Assembly (NCBI GenBank): GCA_033239525.1
Contig: BSYO01000019.1
Coordinates: 4,407,087 to 4,471,086 of the forward strand
Direction: 5' to 3'
Length of the DNA stretch: 64,000 bases
DNA from: Nepenthes gracilis
Taxonomy: Eukaryota; Streptophyta; Magnoliopsida; Caryophyllales; Nepenthaceae
Both the position numbers and the translations under genes were made by a program. The notes below the pieces were generated by a model. The model was not told where the DNA came from and ran no database searches. It saw only the letters and a program-made list of their open reading frames with translations. Positions 27,731-39,700 of the stretch are shown piece by piece. The number at the start of each line of letters is the position of its first letter. Positions within the stretch are counted from its first letter, which is position 1.

Positions 27731-30700
27731 GAGGGAGTGGGGCACAAATGGTGGGTCAAACGGAATGAGATGGTGAGAGAGAAAGGAACTCTTGGTGTCA
27801 TTATGTTTGCTTGAATAATCTTATTTGGAAACTGGAAAATTGGAAGGGAAGAAAAGGAGATAGTCATTTTTATTGAAGTTGTTGTAATTTGTTTATATAT
27901 TTCGTTAAGCTTTAATTTTGCTTTAAACTTTTGGGAGGGTTAAAGCATGGGAGAGGAGGCTCATGGAGAATTGATACAGAGAAGAAGGTGATGACAATTT
28001 TTTTTTATTATTTTTGTAATAATTGCCTTTTTCACCTTTTCTCTGGGTTTTAAATATGAGAGGCATTTATCAATTGCATCCTCATACTTTGAAGGAATCT
28101 AAAGCAGAATTTAGTTGTTGGACATCACTAAAATTTTTCTGTGGAAGTAAAATTTTCTTCTCCTTTTAGTTCATGGAATATCCTCTCCCCAATTCTCCAT
28201 GGATCATTTCCCTACGCCTTGTCCAGCCCACCGTCCAAGTCTCTTCAATTATTCAATTGCTTAGTTTGTAAAACCATGTCGACATTTACCTAGTATATTA
28301 AGTTTTTGCAGCTGTGGTTGATTTACATGGTATTAAAGACTTTTTGATGAGATAGTCTTGAGTTTGATTCTTGAAACCTGCCTGCCTTTTAATTTTTTCT
28401 CTGCCCAAAAAGATATTTATCTTACTCTGTGGGAGAATGTAAAAAATAATTTTTTGGCCTTCTTTATGAATAATCTGTCATTCAATTTCAGACTACATTT
28501 TGTCATCAATTCAATTGGCTTTATTAAATCCAGCTTGACCCAAGAATTCACAAGAAAGAATCCATGGATTTTCATTCCATTGTCCTCGCCACATCTTGTC
28601 AAAAGGTTTTGTGAATAGCCAAAAAATTGAAGAATATCCGGAAGTGTTGGTTTTTTGGGGGGTGATAGTGAATTTTATGTGAGGAATTACTGAATTCAAT
28701 AGCATTGGTCAGAACATCATAGGGGTTTAGATCCTAATTAATAGCTAAATCGACTAAAGGTATGGGTCATAATTATTACGGTGAAAGAATTTCAAAAAAG
28801 GCCAAAATATTCAGGTCTAATACGTTGTTGCGGTTATGCCTAGAAGAGGGCTCGAACCTCCATGATCTTTGGCACAAGATTTTGAGTCTTGCCTTTTCTT
28901 GAATAACCGAGACAAATACGCGTTGAAATACTATAGTAGCTCCATCATCAAAAATGCTCTTGTGATTTCTCCTGGAAATTTTGAGTAGGCACAAATTCCC
29001 CCACCTTGTGTTATCTGTAACGAGTATTTTGGCCACATTCTTGGTTTCAGGTAAAACGTTATTGTCAATCAAATCATCATTTAGCAACGCTGCAAAGGTG
29101 CTTCTTGACTGGGATGCTGTCCACAACAGTGACTACTGCTCCTGGAGGGGTGTATTATGTGATAATGTCAGCTTATCCGTGGTGTCTTTGTATGTCCCAG
29201 TCTGTAGAAACCTTTCTCTCATTGTGAACTTGGGTTAGATATGCCGTCAGAAAACAATCTGAGTTTCATTGCCATCATAACATAACGAAGTTGTTTTGAA
29301 TTGTTTTGTTATGAAGGAATCTGTCAAATTTGAATCTCGGCGGTGAGGTTTCTTTGGCTCTTGGAGATTTGAGGAAAATTCAATCCATGTATGCGTCCCA
29401 CTCTTAGATTATCAAATGACTGTTCTAAAAAAGTAAACACACTGCCATCAAATGCTAAACATTTGGTGATTATTGGTATTTGCAGTGATCTGCAAGGGAA
29501 TAAATTAAGTGGTCAAATCCCAGATGAGATCTTAAACTGCGCTTCTCTTGTGCTCCTGTAATGCTTCCTTTTTTTTGGTTGCTTTATTGCTTAGAAAATT
29601 ATTCTTTCATCTGTCTTTGTAATATTGTAAGGTTGAGTTGTGTTATGCAGGGATTTGTCTGATAACATGTTAAGTGGAGATGTACCATTCTCAATATCTA
29701 AGCTAAAGAAGCTTGAACTGATGTAAGTTATTGCTGTCCTGTTTCTTCCATTTTATGGTTTTATAATTTGAATTGGACCAAACCCAATTCAAAGCAAATA
29801 ATTTTTTTCTGTGATATCATGGTTTTATAATTTATTAAGATTTTATTTCCTTTTCAATGCAGAAATCTAAAGAATAATCAATTAACAGGTCCAATTCCGG
29901 CCACATTGACCCAACTTCCAAATCTGAAAATTCTGTGAGTTTTCTTGTTTTCATTGATGATCCCTTGCTGATGGTTCTCCTGTTAATAATTTCTCTTCGT
30001 TTTGGATTAGTGATCTCAATAATGGAAGGTGATGACTGCTGTTTTGAATTTAATAAGATGCTAATGCTAACGCAGGATCAAAGTTGATCAGTTATATGAT
30101 TCCTGTGTGCCTTTTGCAATTCTCTTGATCGTATATATTTTTTGCAGTGATCTTGCTCGAAACCAGCTGACGGGTGAGATTCCAAGGTTAATATATTGGA
30201 ATGAAGTACTTCAATACCTGTAAGTATCTGAAGTAGCATATTTTAATGTAATTTATATGGCAGCACTAGTGCCTCGTGAAAGTACAAAACCATTGTGGTG
30301 TAGCCAAACTGCATACTATGGTAAATAACACCTTAGTTGATTATTATGTGGGTAGGGTTGATATCAGGTATAGTTCTTATTAATTTTTTGCACCCAACTA
30401 TATACTTTGAGAATTGTTATTTCACTGCAATTTTCTGCTCCCAGGGGCTTACGGGGCAATTCATTGACTGGGACTTTGTCCCCCGATATGTGCCAATTGA
30501 CTGGATTGTGGTACTTGTGAGTTGGCCGACTTATGTCCTTGTTATCATTTTGCATTTATTTTGCTTCTTTTTTGGCTGTTAAACCTTTTTGTTCTTTTGC
30601 ATTATTGGCAAATTTATTTGTCGTCCACTAAATTTTTGTGTCTTTTAAACTAACATATCTTGTAAACCCACACAGTGATGTTAGGGGCAACAACCTCTCG

Positions 30701-33700
30701 GGAACTATTCCCGATGGCATTGGTAACTGTACAAGCTTTGAAATCCTGTAAGTTCTTGCAAATAGTTTAATTCTTTGAAAAATTAAGTTTGATTTGTGAG
30801 GTTAGTGATTTGATGCTTACGCACTTGCAGTGATATTTCATATAATCGGATAACTGGGGAAATTCCTTATAACATTGGCTTCCTACAAGTGGCCACTTTG
30901 TGAGTTGATTTCCATGTCTCTTTTTCAGACATTTGTGTAATGTTTTTGTCTTTGTGTGTGTTTTACCAAATGATATGTGAACATTTGTGTCTGTACTCAC
31001 CTTTGCTGTTGTTCATCCTTACATGTTATGTAAATTTATCTGTCCTTTCTTGAGTGCAGTGGCCTTACGTTTTTCTTTTCTCAGGTCACTTCAAGGAAAT
31101 AGGCTAACTGGGAAGATACCTGAGGTCATTGGTCTAATGCAAGCCCTTGCTGTTCTGTAAGCATTGATTATTATTTCTTGAATATTTTGTCTCTGAGGTT
31201 GGTAAGATTAAGTTGTGCTTTGATTTTGAATCTAAGTGATGCACACGTCTCCCATTAAAGCCCTTGATTGCTGCCATCACCATGAGCATGCAACTTTTCT
31301 CCTCCCTTCCCCTCGATTTTCCGGTATTATGGATAAAATAATAGTTCATGTTAACTCCCATCCCCCTTCATTAATTTTGAAGTTAAGTTTGGGTGGCTTA
31401 TTTAAAGTAAGCTGGGCTACTTATAAAAGGTGATCTGTAATATTGGTCGAAGAAATGTATTTGGTTTATATGAGTATTTGTTTTGTTAGATTGATTGAGT
31501 GAATCTCAGTTGGATAGGGTTGCACATTCCTAGTTTGATCAGATACTCGTCCCATCGATTACATTAGTGTGGTATTAGAGAGGGCATGGCTGAAGGATCA
31601 CGAGTACTTAGTGGTAGAAATGTCCTTATCCTCGAAGAGATGGTGGAGCTATAACGGAGCAATTCTGAATTGCAAAGGACTATGGACAACCTTTTGCGAC
31701 AAGAACCAGATCGGAATCACCACACTATCGAGAACCAACCGTTCTTCATGCCGACTGAACCTTCAGAAAATGATGATGAATTCACAAACTCAACCTTCAC
31801 TTCACCTAGATCTTCTATCGCACTGCTTTGCCCACCCACATGACCTACACCACCTCCTGTCCCAACCAAAAGACCGCCACAAATGACTCCTACCAAAAAT
31901 AGTCCATTTTCTATAGAATCGTTAGCTCAAGCTCCCAATAATGTTGGCAAAAGTATTCGAGTGGACGCTTCTGACTTTGATGGTATGCTTAATCCCAAAG
32001 CTTATGGAGATTGGATTGTCATTATTGAGGCTTTCTTCGATTGGAAGGACATGCTTGAAGTTCAAGAGGTCAGATTTATAGCCACCAAGCTCCGAGGACT
32101 TGTGGTCACATGGTGGCTATTTTATTAAAATTGTCGAGAGTGGAGAGGTTATGCCTGGATAAACACATAGGCTGAAATGAAATTAAGATTCGACGAGAAA
32201 TACTTAACAATTGATTACTCACAGGTCTTGTATTGGAAATTCCATCTTTTGTGACAAAAGTTTGATCAAGATGTAGCAGGCTACTTATAAGTTTCTCAGT
32301 AGAATTGAATTACAAGAGACTGACGGCCAATTAGTGGCTTGATACCTAAGCAGTCTAAAACCCACCATCTAGGAGGAAATCGCTTTATACTACTTATCAT
32401 CTCTGGAGGAGGCCTTCCAAATGACTCTAAAGGCTGATGGAAAATTCAGGTCTCAAAGAACGGAGAGATTCTTCAGTTAAGGAACCAAAAAGTCTAACAC
32501 CCCCTTCATGAATCCTATCCTACTGATAAAGAAAAGGAACAGACATGTACGATAGGCAGGTCCTTTGACTGAAACAATATTGCCAACTAGAAGGACAAAT
32601 ACTTTCGTTGTGAAGAAATGGGACACCGCTTTTACAATTGGCTGCAAAAGGGTAGCGAGGTCTATGTCTAGTTAGCCAATGAAGTCCCTAAACCAATCAT
32701 CGAACCAATTGAAAGAGGCCACGATGACCCGGGGGAGATCTGCGAACTAGATGAAGCTGAATTCCTGGTGGTTTGACGAATCTTAACCGCCCCTCTGACA
32801 AATAATAGCGATTGGTTACGGAATAATATTTTTTGAAACTTACGAAACTACTCATGGAAAACGATGCTTGATTGTTATTGACTACGGCAGCTGTGTCAAC
32901 TTGGTTTCCAAGGAGATGGTTGCAAAATTAAACCTTTCTTAAGAGGCTCATCCAAAGCCCTATCGAGTCTATGGTATAAGAGAGGTGGAAAAATTGCCAT
33001 CTGAGAGCAATGCATCATCTGATTTCTATAAAAAAGTACGAGGACACAGTCCAGTTAGACATTACCCCAATGGATGTGTGCCATATCCCTTTGAGTTGGC
33101 CATGCCAATACAATCATTGGGTCCAACATGACGGGTTCAACAGCTCCTGTACATTAACCTTCCAAGGGATGAGGTTTCTTCCTCTTCCACTCAAAGTTGC
33201 CCCATCATCCAAAAGGGACTAATGGAGTTTTTCTATCTGAAAAAGAATTCAGAGGATCCAATTAGGAGAACACTCATATTTAACCCCTTATCGCTTGCAC
33301 GGTTGCTCAGGAAGAGTTCGTCACTACTTCCGGGCAAATAGTCCAGTTATGCTATGAATTCTCCGATGTTGCACTTGACAAACTGCCCTCTAACCTGAGA
33401 GGGAAATTCAGCACCAAATTGACCGTGTATTTGGATCAAATCTCCCCAACCTCCCTCATTAATGGATGAGTCCGGTGCAGCAAGAAGAGTTACAACGACA
33501 AATGACCAAGCTTCTTTGAAAAGAGCACATACAGGGAAGCATCAATGTGTGCCATCTCAGCCTTGTTGACCCCAAAAAAGACAGCATGTGGTGAATGTTT
33601 ATTGATAGTCGGGCCATAAAAAAGATTAAGTATCAGTTCCTAATTCTGAGACTTAATGACATTTTCGATGTGTTACACAGTGCCCATGTTTTTTTCCAAA

Positions 33701-36700
33701 ATTGACTTACAAAGTAGATATCGCCAAATTTGGATCCAACCCAGCAATGAATGGAAAACCGCTTTCGAGATGCAAGGAAGTTTATATGATTGGCTTGTGA
33801 TGGCATTTGGGCTAAGCTAAATCCCAAGCCCTTTTATGCGTTTAGTGAACCACATTTTCAAGCGCTTCATTAGGAAATCTATGATGGTATATTTTGACGA
33901 CATCCTCATATTTAGCACTAATGTTAAGCAGCATCTTGAGCATATTCGACAAGTTTTTCAGCGAGAAAACATTATTTTTGAATACTGAGAAATGCGCCTT
34001 TGTGAAGGGACGATTGTATTATTAGGTTTTGTTATCTTTGCACATGGCATAACTATAAATAAAGAAAAAGTGAGCCATCCTTGAATGGTGGACTCCTCAC
34101 ACCATTACTGAGGTAAGGAGCTTCCAAGGCTTGGCCACAATGTACCATTGATTCATTCAAAATTTCAGCTCTCTCATTACTCCTGTTACCAATTGTATGA
34201 TGAAAATACAGTTTTCATGGGACTAGCAGGTCAGGGAGAGTTTCGCCTTGGTTAAACAAAGACTGATCGAGGCCATTGTGTTAGCCCTTCCCAATTTCAC
34301 GGAGGTATTTATGGTAGAATGCGACACTTCTCAAAATGCGACGTTGGCTCATTAAGAAATTTGGACCCAATGCCTATCAAATTGATCTTCATAAATATCT
34401 TGAAATTACTCCTACTTTTCATTTTCGATTTATAGCCCTTCTATGTGTCCACCAACTCACCATCATCACAACTTGTACCGGTTCTGATTCTAGAGAAGTT
34501 TGAAATTATGGACTTTCAATCTATCACCACCCACAAAGGTATGTATGCTCAACACCTTATCCATTGGCTCAGAAAATCCTTAGTGAAAGACGTTCGATTA
34601 AATAAGCAAGAACTTGAAAAATTACGCGTCACATCACTACTGGACAATAATTCCACCCAAAATTTAAGGACAAGTTCCTTCCAAGGAGGAGAGAATGATG
34701 CACAAGGTTCCCGTTAAATCCCTTGATTGCCACCACCACTGTGTGCATGCAACTTTTCTCCTCCCGCCCCCTTGGTTTTTCCCTATTATGGATAAAGTAA
34801 TAGTTAATGTTAATCCTTATCCCCATCTGCCTCCATTAATTTTGAAGCTAAGCTTAGGTGGCTTATTTGAAGTATGTTGAGCTACTTGTAAAAGGAGATT
34901 TGAAATATTAATCCAAAAATTGCTTTTGGCTTTTATGAGTATTTGAACCTCTAGACTGGTTAAAGTGAATCTCAGTTGGTTAGAATTGTGTGTCCCTAGT
35001 TTGATCAAGCATTCCTCCCTTCCGCTGCATCATTAAGTGTGGACACCGACATAGGCCACAAACTTAACATGACATCGATACTGTGGCACATTACTTTTCT
35101 ACAAAGGAAGGCACAACATATTGAGAACATATTAAGTAAAATTCATAGATTATTTATATATATACGAGAATATAATTAGTAAAAAACACCACTTTATATT
35201 GAACTATCAATAAGAATGTAAATTTTTTTTAGTTTCAAAAAAAAAAATAATCATAGGAATAACCATTATGTAATTGAACCAATATTTGTGTAATAATATA
35301 TCTCACATGATAAAAAAAAGAACACAATTGTGGTTTAGATCTCTTATTATTTTATAAATTACCAAATGATGTTAATTTTTTTGTTTATATTAAGAGCCTA
35401 TTTTTTAAAAAATTACAAAATAACCTGACTTGTCTATAATATATTAGAGCGTGTTGGAGCCAAAAAAGAAAACAGTAAAATATTTCGACACGTTAGATGC
35501 TGACATGCTAGCAGTGTAGATGCTTTTTGAATTTGATAATTTGCAATAGTGATGGTATGTTTCATTATTGTAGGGACTTGAGTGAGAATGAACTGATAGG
35601 CTCCATCCCACCTATGCTTGGGAACTTGACATACACTGGAAAGCTGTAAGTCCCAACTTGTATCTAATGTCGTCTTTTTTTTCTAAAATAAGGTTTTTCT
35701 GTTGCTAAATGTTTCATTCCGTTGGCTTAGGTACCTCCATGGAAACAAACTTACAGGACCGATTCCCCCACAGCTAGGCAATATGTCAAAATTAAGCTAC
35801 TTGTAAGATCATGCTCTACTGAAAGTTCCTAAAGATTAAGCTCTTATTTTCATTTGAGTAATTGTTATGGAATGCTGATTATTGATGGAAATATCGGCCG
35901 ATATTGTATTTATATTTAGCCCTTGATATCAATATTTTCTAATACTACAATAATATTGCGATATGTTTCCGTATGCAGCCCTGTCAATTTACGATATTTA
36001 GAAAATTTGTTTTGCTTCAATATATCTGATACTGATATGTATTGTCTGATATGTCCAATGTTGTTATAACTATGACTAATTTTGATATTTCCATTTAAGA
36101 TACTAAAAGAAGTGTATTTGTTTTCATATGAGTAACTGTGATTATATTGTATTGCAGGCAATTAAATGACAATCAACTCTCTGGCACAATCCCTTCGGAA
36201 CTTGGGAATCTGGGGCAGCTATTTGAACTGTGTGTCATTTTGCCGTGTGCTGTTTTTATTTTTCTTATAATAGAAAAATTCCAGCACTTTCGACTTCCTA
36301 TCCTGGGTCTCCAAGTTGTATCTTATCTATTTGATAGTCATGCTGAGTTTACTTTTTGACTTCTCATCACTTGGCTTAGGAATCTGGCAAACAATAATCT
36401 GGAGGGGCCTATCTCAGAAAATATAAGCTCCTGCACTGCATTGAATCATTTGTAAGTTTTTGAAATTCCACTGTACCAGATGATGTGCATATAAGAAACT
36501 ATTACTGATACTACTTCCATGCATATATTGAAAAATCAGCTGATATATATCAGTATCGGGCCCTCTATATCACAAAAATTATGATAGGTCATTGTATCAG
36601 CCATTTATTGCAAGATACATCCAATATTTTCCAATAGATCAGCTGATTTTTGATTCCTAGGTTGTGATTTGAAAGAAAAAGAAACATTTATATTTGATAT

Positions 36701-39700
36701 GTTAGATACTGATATGTATTACTTGATATGACTACGATTAATACCGATGTTAATATTTTTCATTCATGATCGCGTTTACTTATCAATGCATCTTTTGCTG
36801 TCCATTTCTAGAAATGTGCATGGCAACCGCCTAAATGGGTCAGTTCCCTCTGGCTTGCAGAACCTTGAGAGTCTGACTTATCTGTGAGTGGCATTTAGCT
36901 TTGGCTGTCGGGAATGCAATTGTGATTTAATGCACATTCCATCTTCTGCTTAAGCTAGCTTCACAATCTCTTGTTTCAGAAATCTTTCATCAAATAACTT
37001 CCAGGGGAAGATACCTGTTGAGTTGGGACGCATTATTAATATTGATACATTGTAAGTATAAAACATAGATAATCTTGTTTAATTTTCAATAGTAAAATCT
37101 AATTTCTCTCTTTGATATTGTGAACTTAGGGATCTTTCTAGCAATGATTTCTCCGGACAGATTCCTCCTTCTATTGGTGAGCTGGAGCACCTTTTGACAT
37201 TGTAAGACATGTTGTGATGGTCCAAATAAAAATAATTTTGCTAGTTTGCCTATGAGATGCCTAATCTTAGTTTATGTTTCTAAATTTCTATGTAGGAACT
37301 TGAGTAGAAATCATCTTGTTGGGTCAATACCAGCGGATCTTGGTATTCTCAGAAGTGTACTAATCATGTGAGTTTGTATTGAGAGGTTTCTTTCCATGGT
37401 TATACCTGTTAACTTAAGAAATATAGACACTCTCCTAAGGTTATAGTGTCAGTGTTCGACACGCTTTGATACATCTGGAGACACTTGGGATACGGTTTGG
37501 ACAAGTTTTCGTTCAAATTTTTTTGTTACATTTAGTGTCTTTTGGCAATTATAAAATGTAGAATGATAAAGTTCAAATATAGATGTTAATTAATATATAA
37601 AAATTACTACATTAAACTTTGTCTAAGTTTATCTAGTTATATCATTATTGAAATCATTGTTTTATTATGATAGCTTGTTGAAGATATAATAGTATAATTT
37701 ATTTATGTTTGTTAATTCTGTACATTCCTATGATGTTTTTGGAAGCCAAGAAATAAAAAATATACATATTGTAATTTATTATAAATAGTATTGTTCATTA
37801 ATTACAAAAATAATAAATTTTGATTTTAATTAATATGTCTCCAATGTACTTTATCCTTATTTCTTAAAAAATATCATGCTAGTGTGTTGGTGTTATATTT
37901 ATATCTCATATAATGTCTATGCTTCTTAGCTGTTAAATATTGCGGCAGTCATTGTGTTGAAACCCTGTTCATTTAAGTTGGCTACGGTTTTGCAGTGATA
38001 TATCATTTAATGAGCTTTCCGGTAATATTCCATCAGAGCTCGGTCAGCTGCAAAATCTTGTGTCTCTGTGAGTTAATTATTAATAATTTTGAATCTTTGG
38101 TGTGATGGTGTTTTTGTGCCATGCATTCAGTGACCTAAGTATTTTGCAGTATATTGAACAATAACAATCTGCATGGAGAGATACCTGAGCAGCTAACAAA
38201 TTGCTTTAGTCTCACTACTTTGTGAGTTTTCCTTCACATGCATGAGTGAATTTCAACGAGAATCAAATATTGGATCACACTGTATCATGGAATGAAATGT
38301 CTATTGATAGTAAAATAACGGTGGATATCTATACCGTGAGAAATTGTGATATATATTTTCCTCAAGGTTTAAATTGTATGATATGCCCAATACCGATACA
38401 GCTGAGACCGGTAGATATATTGATATTTTCATTCATGCTGTGTATGTTTAGGAATGTTTCACACAACAACTTATCTGGGATTGTGCCGCTTTCCAAAAAC
38501 TTTTCACAGTTCTCACCTGACAGGTACTGTTAATATGAGTTAGCTTGAAGCCATATCAACTTCATTTGGTTAAAACTATTAGAAATATCCCACGTGATAT
38601 GTAACCTATTTTATTGTTCTAATAAATTGATAAAGGCTACAATCCTATATAAATAATTTGGAATATTAATTATTTATTAACTGAATAGAATAATTATATT
38701 TTGCTAACAGATATGCCTATTAAAAACACACCATTTGATATAAAGAATGGGCATTGTAGTAATTTGGAAATGGTCCTCTCTCACTTTATAAAAGGCTATC
38801 TATCCTCATCATTTTTGAGAGGCACAAGAATAATAGTAAATATTTGGAATTTTTAAAGAAGAAAAAAGAGAGAAATCATTTTCCGGTCCTTCTAGACAAA
38901 TATTAATCTATGGATTAATTTTACGGGTTATTTCTGCAAATTAAAAATTTTATATTCATGGGTTCAGATATGTCAATTTATATTTTAATATAATGATTTA
39001 GTGAAGAATATGATAGTAAAGATTTTAAGAATTAAAATTTAAATCTCATTAAAGAAAATTCTTGCAAAACTTAGTGCTTCTAGCTCGTATATTGTCAAGT
39101 TTTTCAATTTTGATGATTTTCTTTTGTTTCTCAGCTTCATTGGCAATCCATTGTTATGTGGCAACTGGTCAGGATCAATCTGTGGCTCTCTTATGCCAAG
39201 AGCAAAAGGTACAAATGGTCTCTTGCTTTAATCATTTTTTATATTTGTTTTTTGATTTATTATTCTATTTCAATCTAATAATCTTCAGAAATTTCCCATT
39301 AATTCTTCTTGCAGCATTGTTCTCCACTGCTGCAATTGCGAGTTTGGCATTGGGGATTATTGCCTTCACTTCAATGGTGGTGATTGCTGTGTGTAAATCT
39401 GATCAGGCAAATCAAATTATGGACGGATCTAATAAACCTGTTCTAGGCAAGCATATCTAAATGAAGAATTTTCCCTAGTTATCATGGATGAAAATATAGT
39501 ATCTGACATATCCGACAATACTTATCGGTATCAAATATATTAGAAAGAAAAATAATTCTAAAAATAGTAAGCTGGCATGGCCATATTGGCCGATATATAT
39601 TCGATACGAAAATATATTATGATGTTGTCATGGTATTTGGAAATATTGATATTATGAGCCCTGATATTGATACATATCAATCGATGTTTGCATGAGTTCT

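Larger units (their letters stand above)
27040..29050 (+). other. ERL intron 1
   Basis: A 2011-bp phase-1 intron from GTTGCT to TTTCAG that separates the signal-peptide exon from the LRR N-cap exon. It contains the GA microsatellite, a tRNA-Leu-like fragment, and otherwise unrecognised sequence. Several small open frames at 27401-28705 overlap on both strands and are not convincing genes. Confidence 0.85.
31237..35032 (+). mobile_element. Defective Ty3 chromovirus (Reina-like) in ERL intron 11
   Basis: Both LTRs run from TGATGC to GCATCA or a decayed form, flanked by the near-identical 5-mers CTAAG (31232-31236) and TTAAG (35033-35037). Between them, with many stops and frameshifts, are a gag start (31883-32128, NPKAYGDWI and [11 protein letters not shown]), a damaged zinc knuckle (~32600), a protease-like DYGS (~32880), and reverse transcriptase (~33600-34000) with YFDDILIFS from 33890. 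Next come the beginning of RNase H (~34215-34335), an integrase C-terminal scrap (~34345-34430), and a chromodomain-like segment (~34485-34620). Most of RNase H and the integrase core are missing. Small size, ~330-bp LTRs and a chromodomain suggest the Reina clade. It lies in the same orientation as the gene. Confidence 0.85.
31157..35573 (+). other. ERL intron 11, expanded by a retroelement
   Basis: A 4417-bp phase-2 intron from GTAAGC to TTGTAG, the largest in the gene; most neighbouring LRR introns are 80-360 bp. The 3796-bp Ty3 element at 31237-35032 accounts for most of it. Remaining sequence is AT-rich and unrecognised. Confidence 0.9.

Noticed and set aside
28981..29238. Start of the ERL protein at a TTG/exon 2 frame
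   Set aside because: A better model exists: exon 1 at 26922-27039 supplies an ATG and signal peptide, and joins in phase to 29051 with GT-AG sites.
31569..31886. 105-codon open frame just before the gag start of the intronic Ty3 element
   Set aside because: It begins at the primer-binding site region and has no gag features; it is element leader sequence.
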